From the NCBI RefSeq assembly GCF_035294505.1, contig NZ_DATGKU010000130.1, positions 1 to 19,407 of the forward strand: 19,407 bases of DNA, in the 5' to 3' direction. Made by a program: the position numbers and the translations under genes. The stretch is from Chthonomonas sp035294505. Its GTDB lineage: Bacteria > Armatimonadota > Chthonomonadetes > Chthonomonadales > Chthonomonadaceae. Position 1 is the stretch's first letter. The number at the start of each line of letters is the position of its first letter. Below the pieces are notes generated by a model, which worked only from the letters and a program-made list of their open reading frames with translations, was not told the DNA's origin and made no database searches. Positions 6,717 to 14,962 of the stretch are shown here, piece by piece.

Positions 6717-8981
6717 TCAACGTCTAGGTCGAAATCGAGCTTTCGGCAAGGATTCTTCCTCTTCTGCGCTCTGTTTGGGCGGAGCCGGCAGCGAGCCTGT
6801 GGGGCGCTGTGAAGGGGTGGGGCCGCCCCGATGCCCACCTCGATCTTGAGGACGTCCTGCGCCACGCGGCTCCTCGTGGCGTCGGGCCATGCTGGGATCG
6901 AAGGGCTGATCGAGATTGATGGCCGAGAGGTTCACGCGACCCTGGCTATCCACCTCGATAACGCGCACAGTTATTTCGTCGCCCACTTTCACCGCCTCTT
7001 CAGGCCGGCGCACGGGCGGTACGCGCAGATGGCTCACATGAACGAGGCCTTCCTTGCCATGTAGGAACTCCACAAAGGCCCCCATTCCCATGAGACGAGT
7101 TACGCGTCCGGTGTATATCTGGCCTACCTGCACCTCGGCAACGAGGCTTTGGATGGTCTCTGCCGCCTTCTTCCCCGCCTCCTGATCCACCGCCATAATG
7201 TAGATTTTGCCGTCCTGTTGAATATCTATCTGCGCTCCCGTATCGGCGATGATCTTCTTGATGGTCTTGCCGCCGGGGCCGATGATCTCACCTATCTTCT
7301 CTGGGTCTATTTCGATGGTGAAGATGGAAGGCGCGTACTTGCTGAGGTGCGGACGCGGCTCCGGAATAACTTCTCTTATTTTGTCAAGAATAAACAGTCG
7401 GGCACGGCGAGCCTGTTCCAGCGCCTCCTGCATGACGTGTCTGGGCAGGCCCTGAATTTTACAGTCGAGCTGAATGGCCGTAATGCCTTCGGTCGTGCCG
7501 GCCACTTTGAAGTCCATATCGCCGGAAAAGTCTTCCATCCCTTGAATGTCGGTAAGGATGGCGTACTTATCGTCGAGGGTCATAAGCCCCATAGCGATGC
7601 CGGCCACCGGAGCCGATATCTTTACTCCGCCATCCATGAGGGCGAGCGTCGAGCCACACACCGATGCCATGGAGGTGGAACCGTTGCTTTCCAGCACTTC
7701 GCTTTGCAGCAGCAACGCATAAGGGAACTCCTCTTCCGAGGGAAGCACAGGCAAGAGAGCGCGCTCGGCCAAAGCCCCATGGCCTATCTCGCGCCGTCCG
7801 GGGCCGCGCAGCGGGCGTACTTCCCCTACCGAATAGGGAGGGAAATTGTAGTAGTGCATATAGCGCTTGCGCTCATCCTCTTCGGTAAGCGTATCCAGCA
7901 TTTGGGCTTCGCTCACCGAGCCGAGGGTGAGGGCGGTAAGCACCTGGGTTTGCCCGCGCGTGAACATGCCGGAGCCGTGAACGCGGGGCAGGAGGCCTAC
8001 CTCGCAGGTGATGGGGCGTATCTCATCGAGGGCGCGCCCATCGGGCCGGATGTGCTCGTTGACCACCAGTTTCCGCACCTGCTCTTTGATGGCCTTTTCG
8101 GCCGCCTCAGCAATGTCGGCTTCCCGTTCGGGAAACTCCGGTGCCAACTGGGCTACAATCTCCTCTTTCAGCTCTTCGATGGCGTTTTCTCGCGAGGCCT
8201 TATCGGGGTTCAGAATGGCCTGGCGAATGGCATCATCCATGCGCTCGTGAATAACGCGCAGTATTTCGGGGTCGGGCAAGAAGAGGGGCACTTCGGCCTT
8301 TTGAGTACCGACCTGCTGCGCGAGGGCCTCTTGCAGATCGCACTGCTCTTTAATAACCTCATGAGCGAGGTCTATGGCGGTAAGCAAATCCTCTTCCTTC
8401 ACAAATTTCGCGCCGGCCTCGATCATCAGCACGGCCTGTTTGGTGCCCGCCACCACCAGGTCGAGATCGGACTGTTCGATCTGGTCGTACGAGGGGTTAA
8501 TGAGATACTCTCCGTTGATGCGCCCCACGCGCACGGCACCGATGGGGCCGTTGAAGGGGATATTGGAGACGGTGAGGGCTGCAGAAGCCGCCACAATGGA
8601 GAGCACGTCGGGCGGGCACTCCATATCTACGGAGAGGGGCATGGCGATGATCTGCACATCGTTGCGCATGCCGGCGGGGAAAAGGGGACGCAGGGGGCGG
8701 TCAATGAGACGAGAGGTAAGCACCGCTTTCTCGCTGGGCCGACCTCCGCGTTTTACATAGCCGCCGGGGATACGCCCTACGGTATATTTGCGCTCCTCAT
8801 AATCGCAGGTGAGGGGAAAGAAATCGATTCCTTCACGCGGCTCTTTGCTCATCGTGGCCGTAGCCAAGACGATGGTGTCGCCACAGGTTAGCCAAATAGC
8901 CCCATTCGCCTGCTTGGCCACCTTGCCAGTTTCTAGACGTAGCGTTCGTCCGGCCAGTTCGCGTTCAACTACGTGGATCAA
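6717..8981 (-). CDS. pnp: polyribonucleotide nucleotidyltransferase (PNPase)
   Basis: This 3'-5' phosphorolytic exoribonuclease has the complete PNPase architecture. There is a first RNase PH domain (VERELAGRTLRLETGKVAKQ at the start, IDRPLRPLFPAG), a helical linker, and a second RNase PH domain with GLLPRVHGSGMFTRGQTQVL and the catalytic region MEDFSGDMDFKVAGT. These are followed by a KH domain (EKIGEIIGPGGKTIKKI) and an S1 domain (GQIYTGRVTRLMGMGAFVEF). The last 55 or so residues are an Arg/Gly/Pro-rich disordered tail. The frame can begin at TTG 8990, but AGGAGA directly abuts that codon. The TTG at 8981 has normal spacing and gives a start like other PNPases, so I chose it. It follows rpsO, the classical arrangement, with a long structured leader that suggests autoregulation. 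Confidence 0.97.
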   Translation of the reverse strand: MIHVVERELAGRTLRLETGKVAKQANGAIWLTCGDTIVLATATMSKEPREGIDFFPLTCDYEERKYTVGRIPGGYVKRGGRPSEKAVLTSRLIDRPLRPLFPAGMRNDVQIIAMPLSVDMECPPDVLSIVAASAALTVSNIPFNGPIGAVRVGRINGEYLINPSYDQIEQSDLDLVVAGTKQAVLMIEAGAKFVKEEDLLTAIDLAHEVIKEQCDLQEALAQQVGTQKAEVPLFLPDPEILRVIHERMDDAIRQAILNPDKASRENAIEELKEEIVAQLAPEFPEREADIAEAAEKAIKEQVRKLVVNEHIRPDGRALDEIRPITCEVGLLPRVHGSGMFTRGQTQVLTALTLGSVSEAQMLDTLTEEDERKRYMHYYNFPPYSVGEVRPLRGPGRREIGHGALAERALLPVLPSEEEFPYALLLQSEVLESNGSTSMASVCGSTLALMDGGVKISAPVAGIAMGLMTLDDKYAILTDIQGMEDFSGDMDFKVAGTTEGITAIQLDCKIQGLPRHVMQEALEQARRARLFILDKIREVIPEPRPHLSKYAPSIFTIEIDPEKIGEIIGPGGKTIKKIIADTGAQIDIQQDGKIYIMAVDQEAGKKAAETIQSLVAEVQVGQIYTGRVTRLMGMGAFVEFLHGKEGLVHVSHLRVPPVRRPEEAVKVGDEITVRVIEVDSQGRVNLSAINLDQPFDPSMARRHEEPRGAGRPQDRGGHRGGPTPSQRPTGSLPAPPKQSAEEEESLPKARFRPRR

Positions 8982-9036
8982 GTTGTTCAATCTCCTAATT
9001 CTCTTGTTGGTTTTCTTACGTTAACTCTTTACCCAA

Positions 9037-9228
9037 CCGTTCAGGTAAGAGAACGGCCTTTCGCGGTTCGGTCTTCATGCCGAGCGCGAAAGAAAAGGGC
9101 AGGCATTCACAGAAGGCCGGACAACTTCGAAGGGGTCAGAGAAAACGGACTTCCATGCGTAAGGCAAGGAAATCCCCTTACTCTGAACCCTATGCGCCGT
9201 TCCGGCACCCCTTCTGCTCTGCCTGCCC
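9037..9228 (-). promoter_or_regulatory. structured rpsO-pnp leader: long stem plus two hairpins
   Basis: One extended stem runs 9097-9228. GGGCAGGCA (9097-9105) pairs with 9220-9228, CAGAAG (9110-9115) with 9211-9216, GCCGG (9116-9120) with 9202-9206, GGGTCAGAG (9133-9141) with 9181-9190 across one bulge, and an inner TAAGG (9160-9164) with 9176-9180. Two more hairpins follow towards pnp: CTTTCGCG (9058-9065) with 9085-9092, extended by TCGG (9068-9071) with 9080-9083, and CCGTTC (9037-9042) with 9051-9056. In E. coli the pnp leader forms a long RNase III hairpin through which PNPase represses itself. A similar use here is inferred. Confidence 0.55.
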
Positions 9229-9257
9229 TCATAGGCATCGAATCCGTAACGATGTGC

Positions 9258-9279
9258 GGTGCTTCACGATTGAAGCACC
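9258..9279 (-). terminator. perfect 9-bp hairpin just after rpsO
   Basis: GGTGCTTCA (9258-9266) pairs exactly with TGAAGCACC (9271-9279) around a four-base loop, seven bases past the rpsO stop. No T-tract follows on the minus strand, so complete termination is unlikely. It probably protects or sets the 3' end of rpsO mRNA, or acts as a partial attenuator before pnp. Confidence 0.5.
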
Positions 9280-9285
9280 CATCTC

Positions 9286-9561
9286 CTAGATTTTGCTGCG
9301 AATACCTAAGCGCGCCACGAGTGCACGAGCACGTTCGAGGTCTTTTTTACTTAGGTACGCTAACAGGCGGCGACGGCGTCCCACCATCATAAGCAGACCT
9401 CGGCGGGAGTGGTAGTCGTGCTTATGCACGCGAAGGTGCTCCGTAAGCTGATTGATACGCGCCGTGAGCAGCGCTATCTGCACCTCCGGCGAGCCGGTGT
9501 CGCCTTCGTGCCTGGAATGCTCTGCAATGATCTGCTGACGAGTTTCCCTCTTTAGCGGCAC
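9286..9561 (-). CDS. rpsO: 30S ribosomal protein S15
   Basis: From the GTG at 9561 the protein is 91 residues, close to the usual 89. It contains the S15 hallmarks: GDTGSPEVQIALLTARINQLTEHLRVHKHD and a HSRRGLLMMVGRRRRLLAYL region. S15 binds the central domain of 16S rRNA and is a primary assembly protein. The frame continues upstream to an ATG at 9594, but those extra codons include the AAGGAGG that serves as ribosome binding site. The GTG start, 12 bases downstream of it, is therefore more likely. The gene is followed by pnp in the conserved order. In several bacteria S15 represses its own translation; no clear S15 leader pseudoknot is visible in the short upstream sequence. Confidence 0.96.
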   Translation of the reverse strand: MPLKRETRQQIIAEHSRHEGDTGSPEVQIALLTARINQLTEHLRVHKHDYHSRRGLLMMVGRRRRLLAYLSKKDLERARALVARLGIRSKI

Positions 9562-9649
9562 AGAACTGTTTTTCCTCCTTATCAATGCAACCAATTCTAC
9601 TTCTTAGTTTATCCGTTTCTCGGCCTTTCTGTCAAGCAGGGCAAATTTT

Positions 9650-11503
9650 TCAGCTTTCAGGAAGAAACTTCTCTGCAATCGCCACAAGCGGTTCGGAGTT
9701 CCCTTCTTTAAACTGGGCCGCATAGAGTTGCGCATAGACTCCGTTCTGAGCAAGAAGCTCCTCATGGCGGCCTCGCTCCACGATGCGTCCCTTTTCGATC
9801 ACCAGAATCTGGTCGGCCGAGAGAATGGTCGAGAGCCGATGGGCGATGGCGATGGTGGTGCGCCCGGCAAGTAGCCGCTCCAAAGCCTCTTGCACAAGTC
9901 GCTCCGACTGGGTATCGAGGGAGGCGGTGGCCTCATCGAGGATGAGAATGCGAGGGTTTTTGAGGATCACCCGTGCGATGGCGATGCGCTGCTTCTCACC
10001 CCCCGAAAGCTTGTAGCCCCGCTCTCCTACCACCGTTTGATAGCCCTCCGGCATGGCCATAATGCGATCGTGAATGGCCGCAGCCTGCGCCGCCTCGATC
10101 ACCTCCTCTTCGGTGGCATCGGGCTTGGCATAACGCAGATTGGCCATGATGGTATCGTGAAACAGATAGGTCTCCTGCGTTACCATCCCGATGATCTGCG
10201 CTAAAGATTCCAGTTTTACTTTGCGCACATCATGGCCATCAATGAGAACGCGCCCCGATTCCACATCATAAAGGCGAGGAATCAGGTAGGTAATGGTGGT
10301 TTTTCCGGCGCCGGAAGGGCCTACAAGCGCAAGCAGTTCGCCAGGCCTAGCGCAGAAGTTGATGTCTTGCAAGGCGTAGTCGGGTTGCTGCGGATCGTAC
10401 CGAAAGAAGACATGTTCAAAAGCCACCTCGCCCCGCACCTCTTCCGGCTTTAGCTCGATGGCATCGGGCGCATTAACGATGTCAGGCTCAAGGTCGAGAT
10501 ACTCGAAGATGCGGTCGAAGAGCGCCATGGCGCTGCTAACCTCTACCTGCGTGTTGAGCAGGTTGGTGAGGGGAAAGAAGAGACGGGCTTGCAAAGCCGT
10601 GAAGGCAACAATGGTGCCGATATTGATTGGATGGCCGAGGTGGCGCACGGTGATGTAGCCGGCGAGCCAGTAGACCAACGAGGGCGTAATGGAAAACGTG
10701 AGGCCGATGAGATTAAAAAAGAGCCGCATAATCACGTTGAGCTGCACCTGCAGTTTGGTGAGCTGTTCATTCTGCTGTTTAAAATGTTCGAGCGCATAGG
10801 CCTGGCGCCCGCTCACCTTCATCAGCAGCATTCCGGACACCGAAAGGTTTTCCTGCATGATGGCGTTGAGATCGGCCAGCTTCTGTTGGGTGCTTTTGCG
10901 AATACGTCGAAGCATTCCCCCCACTTTGGAGGCGATAAGTGCAAAAAACGGCAGAATGCCCACGGAGAGCAGCGTAAGGCGCCAATCCATATAGATCATG
11001 GCAACGAGGGTGGAAAGCACGGTGGTGATGTTGGAGAGCGCGTTGGCCGCCGTGTCGCTCACCACGTTCTGCACTCCGGCCACATCGTTGGCGAGGCGCG
11101 ACTGTATTTCACCGGTGCGTGTGGAGGTGAAGAAGCGAAGCGACATTTTCTGGAGATGCGCATAGAGCTGATTGCGCAAATCGCGCATGATCTGCTGCCC
11201 TACCAGCGTGCTCAGATAGTTATAGAAAATGGTGAAGGCCGTGCCGGCAAGCGTGGCTCCGATAGCGTAGAGAGTGTAGGCCGTAACGATGGACAGATCG
11301 TTGCGTTCCAGCCCCTGATTGATGAGCGTGCGCAGAAAGAAGGGGGAGAGCAGCCCAAGTGAGGCCGCGAGGAGCACAGCGGCGGCCGTCAGCACCACCT
11401 CCCATCGGTAGGGACGAAAGGTCGCGACCACCCGTAGGACGGTCTCTCGTTTTATCGGGCGTTTCGGTTCCTCATAGGAGGCTGCCCGCATCATGTGCCC
11501 CAT
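9650..11503 (-). CDS. ABC exporter, fused membrane and ATPase domains (MsbA/multidrug-like)
   Basis: A single 617-residue chain carries a six-helix type I exporter domain (about 25-330) and an ATP-binding domain (about 355-590). The ATPase motifs are intact: Walker A GPSGAGKT near residue 395, a Q-loop in IGMVTQETYLFHDTI, signature LSGGEKQR near 497, Walker B ILILDEATASLD, and the H-loop AHRLST. Homodimers of such half-transporters export lipids, drugs or peptides. The frame can start at a TTG at 11527, but AGAGGAG, ten bases upstream of the ATG at 11503, makes that ATG the better start. It ends about 90 bases before rpsO on the same strand, so read-through into rpsO is possible, though the functions are unrelated. 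The substrate cannot be inferred. Confidence 0.93.
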   Translation of the reverse strand: MGHMMRAASYEEPKRPIKRETVLRVVATFRPYRWEVVLTAAAVLLAASLGLLSPFFLRTLINQGLERNDLSIVTAYTLYAIGATLAGTAFTIFYNYLSTLVGQQIMRDLRNQLYAHLQKMSLRFFTSTRTGEIQSRLANDVAGVQNVVSDTAANALSNITTVLSTLVAMIYMDWRLTLLSVGILPFFALIASKVGGMLRRIRKSTQQKLADLNAIMQENLSVSGMLLMKVSGRQAYALEHFKQQNEQLTKLQVQLNVIMRLFFNLIGLTFSITPSLVYWLAGYITVRHLGHPINIGTIVAFTALQARLFFPLTNLLNTQVEVSSAMALFDRIFEYLDLEPDIVNAPDAIELKPEEVRGEVAFEHVFFRYDPQQPDYALQDINFCARPGELLALVGPSGAGKTTITYLIPRLYDVESGRVLIDGHDVRKVKLESLAQIIGMVTQETYLFHDTIMANLRYAKPDATEEEVIEAAQAAAIHDRIMAMPEGYQTVVGERGYKLSGGEKQRIAIARVILKNPRILILDEATASLDTQSERLVQEALERLLAGRTTIAIAHRLSTILSADQILVIEKGRIVERGRHEELLAQNGVYAQLYAAQFKEGNSEPLVAIAEKFLPES

Positions 11504-11641
11504 AGCCTTGTGGCTCCTCTCTATCAATTCGCGGTTGCTTCAAATGTTTCGGTTATACGAAATAATACCAAAAATTCGCAGGAATTCTATCCCTATTCGG
11601 CGTTTTCTATTGCGGTGCGTTCAAAACGGAACAATGAGCGG

Positions 11642-11670
11642 GTGACAGACCTTGCTTTATACGGTACAAT
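11642..11670 (+). promoter_or_regulatory. sigma70-type promoter upstream of the small ORF pair
   Basis: GTGACA (11642-11647) and TACAAT (11665-11670) are separated by exactly 17 bases, and each differs by one base from the consensus hexamers. RNA would start near 11677, giving a leader of about 150 bases before the ORF at 11830. Position and spacing are the only evidence. Confidence 0.45.
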
Positions 11671-11829
11671 GCTGGTCAAACTGATGTATCTCCGTAAACA
11701 GTCCGGCCTCTTACTTACGCTATGCTTTATCCCCCGTGTTGGTCAAAGCGGTATAGCTATTCAGGGGGTAATGAGGAAAACCTACAGGAGAGTGCATCTA
11801 CATAGTACACCTACTTTGGGAGGCGGTCT

Positions 11830-12174
11830 ATGGTGAGTGAATACTTGCACTGGAATTTTCGCATTCCTCGGCTGGATGAGGTTGAAGACTATCTGTTACG
11901 GTTTCCTGAAATGATTGAGGTCACTCGTGAAGTAGCCCGGATAGCGCATGAACGCCTACCAGAAGCCCAGCTATGGCTAGAGATTAACCCTGATCCTGAA
12001 ATTGAGGATGAGTATCTCGTCATAGACGCCAGATTTCCCAATTATTACAAAGAATCGGTTTTAGAACGCATTGAAGCCATTGAAAACGAAACCCTTCCTT
12101 TACTGCAGAATAGAGGAGGAACGCCTCCGTCTTTGGGAATCCTTTTAACCACCGACTTCCGAAATCCAGAGTAA
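11830..12174 (+). CDS. hypothetical protein, 114 aa
   Basis: I do not recognise a named family. The protein is acidic, with segments LDEVEDYLLRFPEMIEVTREVARIAHE (helical, about 15-41) and LWLEINPDPEIEDEYLVIDARFP (about 48-70). It ends in a region with LGILLTTDFRNPE. The start is well supported by GGGAGG six bases before the ATG. The next ORF begins seven bases after its stop, so the two are almost certainly co-transcribed. My impression is of a conserved small-protein pair in which the partner is a HEPN-like protein, which would suggest an antitoxin-like or accessory role. This rests on memory of similar pairs in cyanobacteria and is not proven. It could instead be a single-lineage protein. 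Confidence 0.65.
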   Translation: MVSEYLHWNFRIPRLDEVEDYLLRFPEMIEVTREVARIAHERLPEAQLWLEINPDPEIEDEYLVIDARFPNYYKESVLERIEAIENETLPLLQNRGGTPPSLGILLTTDFRNPE

Positions 12175-12180
12175 CCGGAG

Positions 12181-12372
12181 ATGAGCTTCGAATGGAAAGA
12201 GTTTTTAGAGTTAGCTCGGATTGAGGCGTCTAAGACAGTCGAGGAATCGGTGCGACTAGAAGATAGTGTCGCTAATCTGATAGACATTGGTAGAGAAGAC
12301 CATCTCACGATCAGATACAATTTTGAGCGAGTTATAGCTAGTCACGTCTGTGCCTTTTATCCCAGTATCTAG
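12181..12372 (+). CDS. small hypothetical protein, possibly a truncated HEPN-like partner
   Basis: This 63-residue ORF begins MSFEWKEFLELARIEASKTV. That resembles the first helix of HEPN-domain proteins (F-x-W-x-E-Y/F-L-x-L-A), and then EESVRLEDSVANL falls where the second helix would start. A full HEPN domain is about 110-130 residues and carries an Arg-x4-6-His motif. None is visible here, so if the relation is real the gene is truncated. Other frames downstream do not clearly continue the domain. The bases GGAG directly touch the ATG, so efficient independent initiation is doubtful and translational coupling to the upstream ORF is more likely. No function can be assigned. Confidence 0.45.
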   Translation: MSFEWKEFLELARIEASKTVEESVRLEDSVANLIDIGREDHLTIRYNFERVIASHVCAFYPSI

Positions 12373-12421
12373 CCAGCGATAAGAGCACAACCGGTGTGGA
12401 TGAGGACCTCGCTATTGACGC

Positions 12422-12457
12422 CTGCACTGTTGTGCAGCTAGAATCATTCGATTTTTT
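12422..12457 (+). terminator. hairpin with downstream T-run after the small ORF pair
   Basis: CTGCAC (12422-12427) pairs with GTGCAG (12432-12437) around TGTT. A run of six T residues follows at 12452-12457, about 14 bases after the stem. The gap is too long for a canonical intrinsic terminator, so the call is weak. The rest of 12373-12528 shows no gene. Confidence 0.25.
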
Positions 12458-12528
12458 CGTTACCTCCCTTAGCGCCTTTCAGCTTAGGCGAACGTAGACT
12501 ATAAAGGAGAACCTCGATACAAAACGCT

Positions 12529-13722
12529 ATGCAACAGGCATCTGCGAACCGAGTGGAACGATTGGTACAACAGTTTGAAGAGCTATACGGCGCAGCGCCG
12601 GAGCTGTTAGTGCGTGCTCCGGGACGGGTGAACCTCATCGGAGAGCATACCGACTACAACGACGGCTACGTGTTTCCGGCAGCCATTGAACGAGATATTC
12701 TCATCGCGGCCTCTGCACGACGCGATAGACAGGTGCGCCTCTTTTCGCTTGACATGGGCGTCTCTTCGACCTTTACCCTCGATGCTATCGAAAAGGTCTC
12801 TGAGGGAAAAGGCCTGGAGGGAGAGCGCTGGAGCAACTACCCGCGCGCTATGGCGTGGGCACTGCAAAACAGGGGCCTTTCCCTCCGCGGCGTTCAGGCC
12901 GTATTGCAAGGCAATATCCCCCCAGGGGCCGGGCTTTCCTCGTCGGCAGCTTTGCTCGTGGCCTCCGGGCTGCTGTTGCTTTCTGCGGCTCACCAAACGC
13001 TAGACCCTGTGGAGCTAGCCCTCACGGCGCAGCAGGCCGAAAGGGAGTTCGTAGGGGTGAATGTGGGGATTATGGACCAGTTCATCTCTGTGCTGGGCCA
13101 GAAAGACCACGCTCTGTTTATTGATACCCGCACTTTGCACTACGAGCCGGTGCCCTTGCCCACCTCCGGAGTCGTCATCGTTATTGCCAACACCAATAAA
13201 CCGCGTGGATTGGTGGATTCGGCCTACAATCAAAGACGTGCGGAGTGCGAAGAGGCGCTGGCCTACCTGAAGCGCTTCCTTCCCTCCATTCGCGCCCTGC
13301 GTGACGTAACCCCCGAAGCGTTCGCTCAATGGGAAGCGAGCTTGCCGGAGGTGCCGCGCAAACGCGCTCGGCATGTCATCACCGAAAACGAGCGCGTTCT
13401 ACAAAGCGTTGAGGCGCTTAAAAAGGGTGACATCGCCCGCTTCGGCCACCTGATGAACGCCTCGCACAACAGCCTTCGAGACGACTATGAGGTGAGCTGC
13501 ACAGAGCTGGATGCACTTGTGGAAGCAGCATGGGCTTTGCCGGGAGTTTACGGCTCACGAATGACGGGCGCCGGCTTTGGCGGCTGCACCGTGAGCCTTG
13601 TGGCAGAGGAGGCTTTGGAACGGTTCTGTCAGGAGGTGCCAAAACGCTATCGAGAAGCCACGGGGCGCGAGGCCACCATTCTCATTACACGCGCCGCACA
13701 GGGTGCCGAGCGACTGCTTTAG
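12529..13722 (+). CDS. galK: galactokinase
   Basis: The 397-residue protein is a GHMP-family kinase that phosphorylates galactose at C1 in the Leloir pathway. The galactokinase signature GRVNLIGEHTDYNDG is at residues 32-46. The ATP-binding loop PPGAGLSSSAALLVAS lies near 126-143, the catalytic Asp is in GIMDQFISVLG at about residue 183, and the third GHMP motif GSRMTGAGFGGCTVSL is near 341-356. Length is standard. The best ribosome binding site, AAGGAG (12504-12509), lies 19 bases before the ATG, which is too far. An in-frame ATA at 12517 sits at the ideal seven-base spacing. No other Leloir genes (galT, galE) are in the window. The gene converges on a hypothetical gene with a 59-base gap. 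Confidence 0.95.
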   Translation: MQQASANRVERLVQQFEELYGAAPELLVRAPGRVNLIGEHTDYNDGYVFPAAIERDILIAASARRDRQVRLFSLDMGVSSTFTLDAIEKVSEGKGLEGERWSNYPRAMAWALQNRGLSLRGVQAVLQGNIPPGAGLSSSAALLVASGLLLLSAAHQTLDPVELALTAQQAEREFVGVNVGIMDQFISVLGQKDHALFIDTRTLHYEPVPLPTSGVVIVIANTNKPRGLVDSAYNQRRAECEEALAYLKRFLPSIRALRDVTPEAFAQWEASLPEVPRKRARHVITENERVLQSVEALKKGDIARFGHLMNASHNSLRDDYEVSCTELDALVEAAWALPGVYGSRMTGAGFGGCTVSLVAEEALERFCQEVPKRYREATGREATILITRAAQGAERLL

Positions 13723-13781
13723 CGCTCCGTTGTTGGGGCCGATGCCGGGGTTTCCCAGAAAATCGCCGGGTTCTCTAAGGG

Positions 13782-14873
13782 TCAGGAACCCTTCCCTATC
13801 GCTCTGTGTACAACGGCACGCACGCGCGGGTCGGGGTCGAACTGTAGCGCCCGCAGCGTGGCCTGCACATGGGGCTGTTCGGCTTCCGCTACAAGGCGTG
13901 CAGCGGCCAACGTGCGCAACTCCGGTGTTCCGGCGCGCGACAGGTAGATCAGTTCATGGCGCTGCACCTGGCTTAGCGGACTTTGTGTCGGCAGCGCTAA
14001 GGCCATCTCAACCTCGTGTGACACTTGGAAAGAGAGGCAGGCCGCTTCCACGATAAGCGCGTAGGCCGTGTCTATCTCCTCTTCGGTATGCCCCTCCGAT
14101 AGGAGTTGTGCAGCCCAGCGCAAACGGTTCGCCATGCGATGCCGTTTTTGACCGGCCAGCGCCTGCAGAAAAGCTGCCGCCCTATGGCGTATGGGCAGAT
14201 CGGGGGCAGTAGCGCGCGGGAGACGATGAGGAAAGGCCACGATGAAGGCAGCGTAGCGCTGCAGCGCCTCCTGCAGATGTCGGGAGAGCCGTCCCTTTCT
14301 CGTCGTTCTCCGTAAAGAGAGCAACAGGAGAAAAGGGGTTGTGCCTAACGCTTCATCGAGCTTTATGGAGGGGAAGGGTGCCCTGCTCCAGAAAATCTTG
14401 GAACTTTCTTGCGACTTCTGAGGCGCTCTTGAGAGGCAGAGTTGATACCGAATAGGCGCATCAGCGGAGGGCAGAGGGGAAAGAGTCTTAGGTGAGGTCT
14501 CCGTTGACCCCTGGGCCTCCTCTGGATAGAGCGGCGGATATGGCTCCGTGCCCACGTCCAGCCCGAAGAGCACCTTAGGGCGTTGGCCGAGATGTCGGTG
14601 CAGTTTGGCCAAGGTGCACGGTTTTGGAAGGATGGTAAGACGACCCTCCAAGCCCAAACCGGCCAGGCCGGGAAGCAGCCCTAAGGTGACATCGTCAAAG
14701 AGGAGATCGGCATCCGCCTTAAGCGCTACCTCGCCCGTCAGACCGGCCCAAATGGCCGGAGGAACCTGCGGAGGCAGAAGGCGCTGTGCAGCCTTCCAAA
14801 CGGCAGGCCATCGGGTTTGGTAAGTTGGTTCTTCGGACATTGGCATCACAAAAAGCGCCTCAGTAGCCCTCAT
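13782..14873 (-). CDS. hypothetical protein with a repeat-derived insertion
   Basis: I do not recognise the family. The 363-residue product is Leu/Arg/Pro-rich with no signal peptide or membrane span. The last 60 or so residues (HELIYLSRAGTPELRTLAAARL, then RALQFDPDPRVRAVVHRAIG) look like one or two HEAT-type helical repeats. Residues about 120-170 are low-complexity and Ser/Pro-rich. Within them, residues about 158-169 (KIFWSRAPFP) are encoded by DNA matching the intergenic dispersed repeat at 17179-17211 in 30 of 33 positions. Start choice is uncertain: ATG at 14873 has no ribosome binding site, ATG at 14846 has GAGG about 11 bases upstream, and ATG at 14840 is also possible. It is flanked by galK (convergent) and by repeats. 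Confidence 0.65.
   Translation of the reverse strand: MRATEALFVMPMSEEPTYQTRWPAVWKAAQRLLPPQVPPAIWAGLTGEVALKADADLLFDDVTLGLLPGLAGLGLEGRLTILPKPCTLAKLHRHLGQRPKVLFGLDVGTEPYPPLYPEEAQGSTETSPKTLSPLPSADAPIRYQLCLSRAPQKSQESSKIFWSRAPFPSIKLDEALGTTPFLLLLSLRRTTRKGRLSRHLQEALQRYAAFIVAFPHRLPRATAPDLPIRHRAAAFLQALAGQKRHRMANRLRWAAQLLSEGHTEEEIDTAYALIVEAACLSFQVSHEVEMALALPTQSPLSQVQRHELIYLSRAGTPELRTLAAARLVAEAEQPHVQATLRALQFDPDPRVRAVVHRAIGKGS
14368..14400 (+). repeat. dispersed-repeat fragment inside a coding sequence
   Basis: These 33 bases begin GAGGGGAAGGG and end AAAATCTTG. They match 17179-17211, in an intergenic repeat, at 30 of 33 positions. They lie in frame inside the hypothetical gene on the opposite strand and encode a Pro/Arg/Ser-rich linker piece. 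The identity is read by eye. Confidence 0.6.
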
Positions 14874-14962
14874 GGGAAGGAGCCGGTGTTGAAACGTTGC
14901 AGCGATTTACCGGATTAGGTGTTATTATACAAAAACGCCAAGCGGATGAGGCGAAAGGCATT

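Noticed and set aside
7149..8891. 580-residue plus-strand open frame
   Set aside because: It is the antisense shadow of pnp. The opposite frame has complete PNPase domains, and this one is His/Gly-rich without homology-like features.
10589..11362. 257-residue plus-strand open frame
   Set aside because: Antisense shadow of the ABC exporter.
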